A stretch of 64,000 bases of DNA from Rhexocercosporidium sp. MPI-PUGE-AT-0058 (taxonomy: Eukaryota > Ascomycota > Leotiomycetes > Helotiales), in the NCBI GenBank assembly GCA_020746875.1, contig JAGTJL010000008.1:1054001-1118000 (forward strand). The letters run 5' to 3'. The notes beneath the pieces were generated by a model, which worked only from the letters and a program-made list of their open reading frames with translations, was not told the DNA's origin and searched no databases. Below, one piece after another: positions 35,544 through 45,288 of this stretch. Position 1 is the first letter of the stretch. Every line of letters starts with the position of its first letter. The translations under genes and the position numbers were made by a program.

Positions 35544-37208
35544 TTATATCAGCTCTATCTTCCGATCCGAAACCACAACAACAGGAAATGGCAGAGACGA
35601 GCTCCCCTCTTCGCTATGGTCAATTTCTGTATGCTCACGATGGACCATCTCTCCACTCCACTTGCTGCGAAATTTCATCGTCACTGAAGGCGAGCTCCAT
35701 CCCATCACCATCATGCCTCCGCCCAAGTTTGCCTTCAATCGCAAATTCCCCCTCTCACCAAGGGAGAAGGACTTCCCAACCTCTACGGTAGAGCTCCCCT
35801 TTTTCTGCACCAAGCTTTCACTTGAATCCGAAGTATCTTCTTGCAGCCTCAATTGACGCAACGACTCAAGCATCGAAGAATGGGGAATGATTGCAGATCG
35901 AAACGCAGAATGGCCTGCTCTCCCACAACATACACCACCTTGGTACTTGAACTCAAGACAAGTGTCCCCATACGCAACCATAGCACACTCAGCAGTAGTA
36001 TCTTTCAACAGTCCAATCCAGCTATGTTCTTTCGAGATCATAGTCGCAAGCTCAGGCTTCGGCGTACAAGTCGACGACAGGAAGACTTGCATGTCATTCT
36101 CTCGATTGACTCCCGTTTTACTCAACATCTTCAGCCCTAACATGACAGCATAGTCGAACCTCTCCTTGAACAGCGGATCAAGTAGTCGTTTCGGTCGGAG
36201 TGTGTCTTCCAAAGTCAGGAAGTGCTCCTCACAGTATCCTGGATCCTGCCAATTGAAATCGCGCAGTAGATGACGCATACTGCTCAAGCGGAGGAGTTGC
36301 GCCAGCGACACACGCTGCGCATTCGACGTACAGATCGATATCTCTACGCCGTGTAAATCATCAAGGAGTGCAGGATCTCGGATCTCGGGCTCCATAGCCC
36401 ACAACTCGACGAGGATTTCTTTGAGACTCTGTCCGGGCACCCGTTTATATTGTCGAGTTGCGCTAGCGTTGACGCCGCTGTATCCTACTTGGAGTTGGTA
36501 CTGATTGGAGTCGTTGTAGTGGTATGGTTTTGATGCCCCGATGATGCACAGTCTTCCAGCTTCTCGTAGCCGGGTTCTAGCTTCTCTAATTGAGGCCGAA
36601 CACCTGGGATTGGGGCTCCAAAGTTCCTGGGAGACTACAGCTAAAGTGCTACTCGGTGCTCCGATTAGGAGCCTCTCTGTGCCACCGAAGAGTTTGGAAG
36701 TGAAGCCGCCCCCTGGACCCGATCTATCGGATTCGCTAGTGTCTCCTTCCAATTCTTCGTTGGATATCCAGTGGCAAAACAGTTCCTCTTCCATCAGTTC
36801 AGGACATTTCTTCGGATCATGTTGCCACTGTACGATAGACCCTCCACCGACAACATAGGCCGAGTACTTATCAGGATTGTCTTGATCCTTCAACTTCCAG
36901 AGCGGACCCCAGATATCACTGAAGCCATCAATGGTTGTCGAGATATAGAACGGCCCACGCGAGCTTACCCATTCCGAAGAAAACGCCCAGACTCCTCTTC
37001 CATGATGGAAACCACCTAGGCACGCGAGCTGACAGCGTTGCATGTGAATCGGCCCCAACCCGTAGTCTGAGCAGTCTTTAAAGGGGCTAAGTAGATAAGG
37101 CCCATCAATACTTGAGAAAATCTCGCTTAGATGGTCGCTACAATGAGCACCAGCATAGCTTGCAACAGCTAAGTCGAGAGTGATCACCAAAAGCCTTAGT
37201 ATGTTCAC
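35544..37208 (-). CDS. Uncharacterised fungal-family protein, 5' end uncertain
   Basis: An open frame of about 550 codons. The region CSDYGLGPIHMQRCQLACLG, then GGFHHGRGVWAFSS, DGFSDIWGPLWKL and FCHWIS is a recurrent signature of an uncharacterised protein family in Pezizomycotina; I know no function for it. The downstream part has alternating hydrophobic and Cys-containing segments and ends DRKIELI. The frame opens with GTG, not ATG, right after ACAG (a possible acceptor), so the true start lies in an upstream exon that I cannot fix. The next gene upstream ends only about 110 bases away on the same strand, so the two may be one gene with an intron over the 37315 stop. The first 20 residues look signal-like, but this is unreliable given the start problem. 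Confidence 0.65.
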   Translation of the reverse strand: MNILRLLVITLDLAVASYAGAHCSDHLSEIFSSIDGPYLLSPFKDCSDYGLGPIHMQRCQLACLGGFHHGRGVWAFSSEWVSSRGPFYISTTIDGFSDIWGPLWKLKDQDNPDKYSAYVVGGGSIVQWQHDPKKCPELMEEELFCHWISNEELEGDTSESDRSGPGGGFTSKLFGGTERLLIGAPSSTLAVVSQELWSPNPRCSASIREARTRLREAGRLCIIGASKPYHYNDSNQYQLQVGYSGVNASATRQYKRVPGQSLKEILVELWAMEPEIRDPALLDDLHGVEISICTSNAQRVSLAQLLRLSSMRHLLRDFNWQDPGYCEEHFLTLEDTLRPKRLLDPLFKERFDYAVMLGLKMLSKTGVNRENDMQVFLSSTCTPKPELATMISKEHSWIGLLKDTTAECAMVAYGDTCLEFKYQGGVCCGRAGHSAFRSAIIPHSSMLESLRQLRLQEDTSDSSESLVQKKGSSTVEVGKSFSLGERGNLRLKANLGGGMMVMGWSSPSVTMKFRSKWSGEMVHREHTEIDHSEEGSSSLPFPVVVVSDRKIELI

Positions 37209-37314
37209 CTGTATACTCTCATAGTCAGTACTTGCTCTAATGGAGCTGTAGACGAAGTGGTATTTTCATTTTATTATCTCCCGTATTTCGTGGTGTATCA
37301 ATTCTGGGGCCTGA

Positions 37315-38475
37315 TCAAGAGGATTGAAGAAAATCGAGGACTTTACGCACAACTCTCGTCCTGGAAGGACGAAGATCTTCTAGTCTCGAACCGAAGGGAT
37401 TATCGAAATCCAATTGCAGTAGACTCTGGCAATATTTTTGTACCATGGGCGTTCTCAAGAACGTGGATTGATGGTCCAGTCTGGGCGGCGTCGAAGTTCC
37501 ATCTGAGTTCAATACCAAAGATGCACTATCACGAAGTATGTATTCCAGCTCAAACAAAAGCGCAATGAAATCAGTGTTCTCAACAGGTAAAAGCATAGCC
37601 ACGTTGAAACGCTTATTGTCCAGAATGATAGCCGAGAAAGAACCTGCGCAGAAGTTGGCTTGTTGAAGCAGCTTCAGGTTTAGGAATGTCCTTAGGACTA
37701 TGTTCCTACACATCCTGATGGCGTTGAGATGTGATGCTGCAGAAGTGTCTTTTGCTGCACGACAAATGGCTGTTATTTCTTTATCGGAGGTGTTTGTCGG
37801 GTCCATTGCAAAAGGGTCATCGGAGAGACGGTTTGGAATGATATCTTGCAGATTCTCCGGGACCACTGGATATGGGATATAATCTTCGGCTCCATAACTC
37901 TTTATGCCCCAAACAGCACCATCTGAATTTCGGCCACTGTACATAAAGATGACTGAGCCGTCCCAGATCCTCTCTTCGAGTGCCTGGAGTGAGTCAACGT
38001 ATTGACTCGGGTGAAGAAGCCTCAAGCGAAGATCATCCAAATAGGAAGCATGATCCGTCACGCCCTGGCCTTGGAACTTGGTTTCGTAGCGGAGATCCTG
38101 CTCGACAGTCGTTTGCGTACTTGCAGTGTCCATGACAGATTCATTGGGTCCTTCTGTCGATTTATCGTCGTCGTCCATCAAGAACGCATCTTCCAATGCG
38201 CTCAGTGCGACGGCACTCGTGATCCGAACGCCCTCCAAAGGCGTGGTGCTAGGCGATTCAAGATAATTTTTGCGATCCGTGTCTGCTTGTACTGAGCCTG
38301 ACCATAGCAAAGCTTTTTGCTCAGTTTGTGAGTGCCTGCTGCAGGCGTATCCGACCAAAACGGTGCGTTCTTGAATGCCGTGGCCTTGCTTCCCGTAGGC
38401 TGCACACTTGTCTGTACTATGCTTGTAGTAGAGACATCTGCAGATACTGTATCTCTCAACAACTAGGTAACACAT
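37315..38475 (-). CDS. Uncharacterised protein with Cys/His N-terminal motif
   Basis: An ORF of 386 aa beginning at a good ATG (MCYLVVERYSIC). The first 50 residues hold ICRCLYYKHSTDKCAAYG, then KQGHGIQERTVLVGYACSRHS, a Cys/His arrangement that looks able to bind zinc and recurs at the start of many uncharacterised filamentous-fungal proteins. The rest is globular: SVIFMYSGRNSDGAVWGIKS, ICRAAKDTSAASHLNAIRMC, ANFCAGSFSAIILDNKR and LRPSRTRVVRKVLDFLQSS. I do not recognise an enzyme fold. Same strand and tight spacing with the downstream gene suggest linked function or a single split gene. Confidence 0.7.
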   Translation of the reverse strand: MCYLVVERYSICRCLYYKHSTDKCAAYGKQGHGIQERTVLVGYACSRHSQTEQKALLWSGSVQADTDRKNYLESPSTTPLEGVRITSAVALSALEDAFLMDDDDKSTEGPNESVMDTASTQTTVEQDLRYETKFQGQGVTDHASYLDDLRLRLLHPSQYVDSLQALEERIWDGSVIFMYSGRNSDGAVWGIKSYGAEDYIPYPVVPENLQDIIPNRLSDDPFAMDPTNTSDKEITAICRAAKDTSAASHLNAIRMCRNIVLRTFLNLKLLQQANFCAGSFSAIILDNKRFNVAMLLPVENTDFIALLFELEYILRDSASLVLNSDGTSTPPRLDHQSTFLRTPMVQKYCQSLLQLDFDNPFGSRLEDLRPSRTRVVRKVLDFLQSS

Positions 38476-39399
38476 GATAGTCTAGAATAAATGCTGTGAT
38501 ATGCTGAAGACGTCTCTGTGTGTCTCTTCTTAACCTACACCAGTTCCATTGACTGAATACCATGCAGTATATGTAACTTCCAAGGTTATCACCAGGGCGT
38601 ACTCGGTAACGAGGTGCATGAGACGCTGAGTCATCAACTTATTATGACCAAAATCGATTTGGAAGTTCGTGTAACCCTAATGAGGCTGGATTGAAGTACG
38701 GAAATATCTTTAGAAGCAGACTCAGTTTCTCATACTGCAAGGAAGTACGTATACTTAAGGTAGATCCAGAAGCACGGCCTGTCTCATTCAGATGGTCAAT
38801 GGTTTTCGAGCACTTTACCTACTATTGAAAGCTCGCGAAGAGCTGACGGTTCCTTCCACATGTGCACAAAGTTTCTGTGTGAATAATGATATTCACGGAA
38901 CCACGTGAATACGGAGAATGAGTCAATACAGGGGTTGCATGTCGCAGGAGGCAAACAAAGAGCACTTAACGCTAGCTACTTTAGGACTAGCGTATGATGA
39001 GAGCCTCTTACATATAGAGCTCTCATCGACACATTAGAAGTAGCTCTTTAGACTTGAACAAATACATGGAATGCAACCAAAGCTTTGCACTGTGTAATCG
39101 AGTCTCACCACGATTAACTAAGTTGTTACCTATTACCGGGAGGGATAGGCAACATAGTGTAATCAACAGTTTCATTTTACACTTGACTTACACTTGGAAA
39201 GGGCATTTTCCATTCTCTATCCATCCCCACAACACCGTCAAATCAATAAGCGAGTACTCCCCCCTCAACTCCTCAAACACCCAAAAGAAAACATCTCCAC
39301 AAGCCCCCAGCCATTTCCCAATCCCTCTTCCCATATACACTTCTTACCCTACTCTCCAACCCTCTCCCAAATTCCCATCCAATCCCTTCACATCACGCT
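38476..39399. other. Intergenic, no gene seen
   Basis: About 0.9 kb upstream of the Cys/His protein gene. A pyrimidine-rich, C-rich stretch at 39260-39400 gives long but unconvincing Pro/Ser-rich frames. It holds the promoter of the 37315-38475 gene. Confidence 0.5.
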
Positions 39400-39585
39400 C
39401 TAATCCCTAACTCTCCCCTCCGCTCTCATCTTCGCCGTACAAGCCGTACACCAACCCGGCACATCCTGCAAGTTCCGACTCGGCAACCAGCTCTCAGCGC
39501 ATTTCTCATGATTAGGACAGGGCTCAAAACCGACCCATTGGCGGTGCAGGCATTGGAGGTAGGTTCTATAGGTATGGACGCACAT
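39400..39585 (-). CDS. Tiny Cys-rich protein, possibly zinc-binding
   Basis: An intronless ORF of 61 aa from an ATG. Six cysteines are spaced through it (MCVHTYRTYLQCLHRQW, then EPCPNHEKCAESW, and WCTACTAKMR). Two are in a CTAC pair and others in C-x5-C, a plausible small zinc-ribbon-like fold. No signal peptide is present, so it is not an obvious effector. The coding character (dense Cys, Trp and Tyr, clean start and stop) is better than chance frames nearby, but I know no family. It could also be the first or last exon of a longer gene. Confidence 0.5.
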   Translation of the reverse strand: MCVHTYRTYLQCLHRQWVGFEPCPNHEKCAESWLPSRNLQDVPGWCTACTAKMRAEGRVRD

Positions 39586-40336
39586 CTTGCTACCAGGTAG
39601 TGTTGTTTTATTTGTTGACGCGTAAGCGAGGAGAGACTCTTTAGTGTGAGGATTTTCGAGTTTGAGAGACGCGCGCGTCGATTAGATGGGTTGTCTTTGC
39701 AATTGTCGTTCTATCTGAGTTTACTGCTTGAGTTCGTGGATGTTGGGAAGGAGATGCAATGTTTTTCTTCTGGAATTCTGGTTGCGTTCGAATTTCTTGT
39801 CTTGTGTGTTCGAGAATTGGGGTTGGGTTGGATAATCGAGATGGCACGAAGGGACTGGCTCTATAAATCAGATAGGGCGCGCCAAAGGGTGTTGTATTCT
39901 TCCCGAGAATGTATTCACTTTCTCTGTTTATAATCTGTTAGGTGATCCAGATGGGATGTAGATTATCATTCACTCGCTGTCGATTTTTCAAAGATAAAGG
40001 TAAGTGCGTATTTGCTTGGTTGATGGATGGGAAGCACATCGAGGAAGGTAAAAGCCTAGTATGTAAATGTTGAAGTACACAGTGAATGAAGTAGAGTCAG
40101 AGAATGAATGAAGGGTAGGGTGTGAATAAATTTGAAGATCAGCGCTGTTTATGTCAATGATCTATCAAATGCCACTTTTCATATATGGCCGCTTCCAAAC
40201 GCCTAAAGCATGAGTAAAGTACATGTCCAGTCCGTAGCTGGCAACACTGTTTATCAGCACCGAACTTCGTTGCCAATAAATGCCCCTGACTCCCGAATCT
40301 GCAGCCCCAAAAGCATGAACGCCTGCCTGTGTCTCC
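39586..40336. other. Intergenic, no gene seen
   Basis: About 0.75 kb between the tiny Cys-rich ORF and the 3' end of ABD1. A plus-strand frame at 39646-39933 lacks known motifs. No repeats were noted. Confidence 0.5.
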
Positions 40337-41860
40337 TTAGACCTTGTAGAAGCAGAAGCCAACATAAAAGCTAGCTGCCTCCATTTCCTCGTCACTGACC
40401 AGCAACCCACCACGACCTCTCTCTCTAACACCCATACGCTCGCTCAATGGACCCAAGATTTCGTCATCCTTCTCCGTCCGCCAGATCTCGTCAAAGGTCT
40501 TGTGATATTGCATCTCAAGATTGTAGTCCTCTGCGATGGCACGGAAGGCTTCCCAGGGAACGACATATTCGGGAACCTCCTCGACGGCTTCGTGGAGAAA
40601 GAAGTTGTACTTCCAGCCGAATGGAGGTCGGAAGATGCCATCAGCGGGAGTCTTGCCGGGGAATCGAACTCGGTAAACTTCGTTGCCCCATTCTGCGCTC
40701 TCCTCAGCTTCGCCTTCTTCTATCTCGCCGTCGTCTTCCTTTTCATCTTTTTGCTCATTTTCTTCTGGCTTCGAACCGTTCTCCTTGGTCTTCTCGGCCT
40801 CGGCTTTGGCAGCTATGCGTGCATTGAATTGCTCGACTCTGCCACTTAAGACGTCGGAGTTTGGAATAGTGCCAATGAATCTACCACCCTTCTTCAGAGC
40901 ACCGGCAACATTCTTGAGCATTTGTCGAGCTTTGTCCTCGTTCTCGAAGGCATAGTGCATGCAGAACATCATGCTGACGACATCGAAACCTCCTCCACCA
41001 AATCTCGATGGGCCGCCTGATCCATCAAACCCAACATCTCGAACCAACGAGACCTTCTCGATCGTATCTCCGAAACAATCTTGAACGTAGAACTCTCCTT
41101 GGAATAGCCTTTGCTGTGGCCTGTTGTTGAATCCACCCCTACCCCCACGTCCTCCCCGACCCCCCCCGCCTCGAGAGGACATTTGCCGATACCTTTCTTT
41201 GGCCTGGTCGATTGAAATATCTGCTGGGTCTAAGCCAACGTATAGTTCAACAGGTTGTGGCGCCTGCTGCCACTTGCCCAAGTCACCTCCCTTTCCGCAG
41301 CCAATATCCAGAACCAGCAAGCCTTTCACAGTAGATGGGCCTTCTGCAAAAACCATGCCCCCACGCTCTTGTGCTGGAGGAGTGTAATCTTCGGCCGGGG
41401 AGAACTTTTGAATTATGGTGCTCTTGACCCAGTTATTGAAGCTCCGGAGACCCTTGATGCGACTGTCCGTCTTGCGCCAGTCTCGACCTCGCTCGGGGAC
41501 CGCATTGTAATGTTGTTTGACAGCATCGTGAATACCCTGCTGAGCAGCCAAAGCCTCAAGCTCCTTCTCGCGCTCAATTTGCTTTTGTCGAATATGCTCG
41601 CGCTCAGCATCTGTGATGCGAGCCCGCTGACCTGGGCGTTTCTGCTTGCGAGGTTGGGGGGAAGGTGATCTCTGAGGTCTGGAGGAGCCTGAAGCCGAAG
41701 GCGACCTTCTTCGAGGGTCTGAACGGTTATCTAAGCGTTTTGGTGTAGAGTTCAAAGGTGATCGGGAACGTCTGCGCTTCTTGGCTGGCTCGAGTTTGGT
41801 AGCATTGAAAGGCTGAGGCTGGTCCTCGACAGGAGACGTCTCTGCAGCACCGCCCGCCAT
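40337..41860 (-). CDS. ABD1: mRNA cap guanine-N7 methyltransferase
   Basis: A single exon of 507 aa. The enzyme transfers methyl from SAM to the N7 of the GpppN cap in the nucleus. Residues 1-100 are a basic Arg/Ser-rich tail that likely binds RNA or the transcription complex. HYNAVPERGRDWRK and IKGLRSFNNWVK (117-146) are the cap-binding start of the fold, VLDIGCGKGGDLGKW (183-197) is SAM motif I, and MMFCMHYAFENE and GTIPNSDVL follow. A Gly/Arg insert (RGGGGRGGRGGRGG, about residue 235) interrupts the fold, and an acidic Glu/Lys insert lies near 360-390. The end, AASFYVGFCFYKV, is the usual C-terminus. It is divergent from RPN7. Confidence 0.94.
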   Translation of the reverse strand: MAGGAAETSPVEDQPQPFNATKLEPAKKRRRSRSPLNSTPKRLDNRSDPRRRSPSASGSSRPQRSPSPQPRKQKRPGQRARITDAEREHIRQKQIEREKELEALAAQQGIHDAVKQHYNAVPERGRDWRKTDSRIKGLRSFNNWVKSTIIQKFSPAEDYTPPAQERGGMVFAEGPSTVKGLLVLDIGCGKGGDLGKWQQAPQPVELYVGLDPADISIDQAKERYRQMSSRGGGGRGGRGGRGGFNNRPQQRLFQGEFYVQDCFGDTIEKVSLVRDVGFDGSGGPSRFGGGGFDVVSMMFCMHYAFENEDKARQMLKNVAGALKKGGRFIGTIPNSDVLSGRVEQFNARIAAKAEAEKTKENGSKPEENEQKDEKEDDGEIEEGEAEESAEWGNEVYRVRFPGKTPADGIFRPPFGWKYNFFLHEAVEEVPEYVVPWEAFRAIAEDYNLEMQYHKTFDEIWRTEKDDEILGPLSERMGVRERGRGGLLVSDEEMEAASFYVGFCFYKV

Positions 41861-42205
41861 TGTTTTTGTGCAATCGAGGGAAGAGATTCTCGAGCCGATG
41901 TATTTGAATGTTGAAGATTGTAGGTATTCTCACTGTTGCGGAACTGTTGTTTAGTGTAGATTTATGGTAGACAAAGAATTCTGAATGCATTTACTGCCTA
42001 GATGAAGGTTTGACCCCAGAAAATCCAGGCCTCAAACCCCAGCCTCGCCTCGCGTCACGCTAGTGCCTGATTCTAGGGTCGCGCGAGCTTGAGCTCTGGA
42101 ATCACCAGTTCAATAAAACATCCATCCTCCGAATAGACAACCACCTCATTTGACTTCCTTCTACAAATTCACCACCTCTCTAAAACCCTCACCTTACCCG
42201 TCAAG
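41861..42205. promoter_or_regulatory. Bidirectional promoter ABD1/RPN7
   Basis: 345 bases separate the two divergent starts. The GC-rich centre carries CAGCCTCGCCTCG (42040-42052) and ACGCTAGTG (42057-42065). Both words recur in the MAK5/TRM7 promoter at 52316-52328 and 52292-52300. Promoter function is inferred from position. Confidence 0.7.
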
Positions 42206-43766
42206 ATGGGTTCCGATCCTCAATATGCAAAGTATCCTCTTCTACCGATCGCCCAACACATCTTCACTCTTACCAATCCTTCTGCGCCCAAACCAATTCA
42301 ACAGACGTCCTTAAAGTCTCTCCAAGATGCGATCTCTGAACACAAGATGGCACCACTCTACCGGTACCTAGCGCATCCAAGCGAGGGCATCCTTAACGAG
42401 AGTGGTGTTAGCTCTGCAAAGTCAACCAAACCTCTTGGGCGGAAGCCAAGTGCGGCTGGTATGGTGGCTAGCAAGAATTCGATACCAAAGGTTGACCTGC
42501 CATGGGACGAATCTCTGTATGAGAAGTTGAAGAAGGAGAATGATGAGGAGCTCGAGGGTTTCAAGAAGGAAGAAGAGGAGGCCGCTGAGAAGGCTGGCGA
42601 GACAGAAGTTCAAGCCGCAAGAGGGAAACGAGCAGAGTTCTGGGCACGAGTCGGAGACAAGGTGAGGGATACAATCACGATTTATGGGTAGTAGGATGTT
42701 AATATGACGGGTGTAGGATCGTGCAATCGCAGCATATGAAGAGGTGTTCGAGAAGACTGGTGTTTTGGGAACGAAAATCGACATTGTGCTGGCTATAATC
42801 CGGATGGGTCTTTTCTATGGAGATAAGCTACTGGTCAAGAAGCATGTTGATCGAGCAAAGACGTTGGTTGAGAGCGGCGGAGACTGGGACCGAAGAAATC
42901 GATTAAAGGCATACCAAGGTCTTTACCTCCTCACAGTCCGCTCATATGCTTTGGCCGCTCCTCTTCTCCTCGACAGTCTTTCAACCTTCACCAGTTACGA
43001 ACTCTGCAGCTACTCATCACTCGTCGTTTATTCGGTACTCGCTGGATCCGTATCCCTCAAGCGTGTTGATTTCAAGTCGAAGGTCGTCGATGCGCCAGAG
43101 ATCAAGGCAATTCTTGGTGATGGAGAGGACAAGCTTCTGGCCCTTTCGGGAGCATTGTCAGCTGGTCCTGGTGCTGATGAAGAAATGAAGGATGTCACAT
43201 CTGCAACTCCTGCTAAAACCGCTGTCAACCTTACAACCTTGGGAAGCGACCAACCCGAGGCTGAACTTGCCGTCGATTTCTCACCCCTTGCACAGCTTGT
43301 TGGTAGTTTGTATACCGGAAGCTATCGATCTTTCTTTGGAGCCCTGGCCGCCGTCGAGGTCAGCTTCCTCACCCAGGATCGGTACCTTTATGAGCATCGC
43401 GGATGGTTCGTCCGAGAGATGCGTCTCCGTGCCTACCAACAATTGCTGCAAAGCTACCGCGTTGTTGGACTTGAAAGCATGGCCAATGATTTCGGCGTCT
43501 CTGTTGATTTCTTGGACCGGTATGTTCCTATATCCTGTCTGGCCTTTTAATTTACTGACTGTCAAAGTGATCTGGCCAAATTCATCGCAGCTGAACGCAT
43601 CCCATGTACTATTGATCGCGTTACTGGAAAGGGTATCATCGAGACCAACAGACCGGACGACAAGAACAAGCAATACACCGACGTCGTGAAGCAAGGCGAT
43701 CAGCTCATCACCAAGCTTCAGAAGTACGGTCAAGCTGTGAGGTTGAGAGGTAGCGAGCGGGCATAG
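42206..43766 (+). CDS. RPN7: 26S proteasome regulatory subunit Rpn7
   Basis: Three exons (introns 42662-42716 and 43520-43567) give 485 aa. Rpn7 (PSMD6) is a lid subunit of the 19S regulatory particle, with N-terminal TPR-like helices and a C-terminal PCI domain. Visible marks are DKDRAIAAYEEVFEKTGVLG across intron 1, KIDIVLAIIRMGLFYGD, NRLKAYQGLYLLTVRSY, the PCI core HRGWFVREMRLRAYQQLLQ, and RDLAKFIAAERIPCTIDRVT across intron 2. One insert, about residues 305-335, is Asp/Glu/Ala-rich. The length is somewhat greater than yeast Rpn7, as is normal in filamentous fungi. It converges on the VIVID gene. Confidence 0.95.
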
Positions 43767-44005
43767 ATGATTAATCAGTTTTGAGGAGCGACATCATGCA
43801 TAATTTGCGTTTGTACGATATTCATGGCGAATAGAGAAGCGCCTTTACACGAATAAATCATGATCTGTGCTAATATTTTGGACTTGCTACTGGGGTGGTG
43901 ATAAGTCCTTGTGCCAAACCGATAAATTTCAGCCCTTTTGATAGCGAGTGTCAAGTCAACCCTCTCCAATATAAGTACCGTTGGAGCTCCCAGAGTATCA
44001 AGCTA

Positions 44006-44233
44006 ATGATTAATAATCTTCAGGATACTTCTAGCGAAATGCTCCCCCTAGTTCACAGCTTAAGTGAGGCTGAGGCGGTTGCTCTGGGGATCGCCGCCTC
44101 GGTTGCGCTTATTCCCGTTGGTGTTTTGATATTGCTTCTGATTTGCACAACGCTCAATCACCTCACATTTCATTTGAAAAATTGGCCACAATATCACTTC
44201 TACCTCTTTAAGGTCAAGGCTAAACACAGTTGA
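44006..44233 (+). CDS. Possible 75-aa single-span membrane protein
   Basis: A short ORF lying between the convergent ends of RPN7 and the VIVID gene. From ATG 44006 it reads MINNLQDTSSEMLPLVHSLS, then a strong hydrophobic helix (ALGIAASVALIPVGVLILLL) and a tail of aromatic and basic residues. The helix composition is convincing for a membrane span, with an acidic outside and basic inside flank. There is no homology call and no clear promoter, so it may be a chance frame or the exon of a missed gene. Confidence 0.3.
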   Translation: MINNLQDTSSEMLPLVHSLSEAEAVALGIAASVALIPVGVLILLLICTTLNHLTFHLKNWPQYHFYLFKVKAKHS

Positions 44234-44353
44234 CAAAGAGTTTCCTCGCCATGCGTGAGGCATATACCAAAAACGCCATCATGCAGCCCTGTCCATAAGA
44301 CCACAAACACCGCAAAAAAAGTCATCGCAGCATCAGATCGACGCAGCCCTCTG

Positions 44354-45288
44354 TCATCGATACAAGCTCCCCTCATCAGCCTGAAACCCAACAATATAAT
44401 TCTTCCCCTCCCACACTATCGGGACCAGCGTCAAGATATTCGCAAAAGGCGTCCCATCCTTCTTGAAGTTCGTGAACCGCACCCGAGACTCGCGACCTCT
44501 GCTGATGTTATGCTTCACCTCTCTCTTAGCTGCCGAATTCGCCTGAAGTATATTACGGTCTGAACAGGAGCCTCCTGGAGGATGTTGCAGGAATCGACAG
44601 TTATGCCCGATCACTTCGGCACTGCTGTATCCTGTGAGATTCTCGAACGGTTCCGAGCAGTAGAGGATGGGGTGGTCTTGGGTTTCTGCGTCGCAGAGGA
44701 CGAGAGCTACTGCGCTGTCGACGTTGCCGATGTGGATTTGAGGATTTGGTCGCTTGTATACCTCCAGCTACGGTTTTAGGTCAGTACGTGTCTATGTTTT
44801 TGGACAGTCGCATTTAGGAGCTACAGAAGTCACAAAACCTAGGACTTCAGAGTACTCTATACGCTTCTGGAGTTCGAGACGATAATGTTGGGGAGAACAA
44901 GAACAAGAAGCCACAAACAACATACCAGTATGTCCATCAAGTTAAATCCACTCGGTGCGTAGACTCCCTGATATATGAGCGGGTCATTCACCGGCTGGCT
45001 GTCCGCCCATTGCTGATTCGAGTATGTGCCATTCCAAGCACCATTCTCCCCGGCATTTCCATTCGAATTGGAGCTTCCATTCTCTCTTTGCAAACCATGT
45101 CCAGCAAAAGTGCGAATCTACAGAACCCATCACCAGAAGATCAGCCAAAAAAGTTCACGTGACTCCTCCAACGCCGAGACCACCTCAGGGCACATCGCCG
45201 ATATGCCACCCTGCAGTGGAAGGCCGGGGAAGGAAGACTAACGAACCTCGTTGAGCCTCCGCGCCTGTTCCTGATACTCCGGATTCAT
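44354..45288 (-). CDS. vvd: VIVID-type LOV photoreceptor
   Basis: Three exons: 45288-45247, 45117-44926 and 44767-44354 (introns of 129 and 158 bases). They encode 215 aa. The first 78 residues are the N-cap region with YQGVYAPSGFNLMDIL, equivalent to the Neurospora VVD stretch before the LOV core. Then come VYKRPNPQIHIGNVDSAVAL, EVIGHNCRFLQHPPGG with the flavin-adduct Cys at residue 135, NFKKDGTPFANILTLVP and NYIVGFQADE. A lone LOV domain without PAS partners or zinc finger is the VIVID form, which desensitises the White Collar complex during light adaptation. It is slightly longer than the Neurospora protein. All exon joints fall in frame. Confidence 0.92.

Noticed and set aside
41124..41180. 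C-rich tract read as a Pro-rich plus-strand protein
   Set aside because: It is the complement of the Gly/Arg insert of ABD1.
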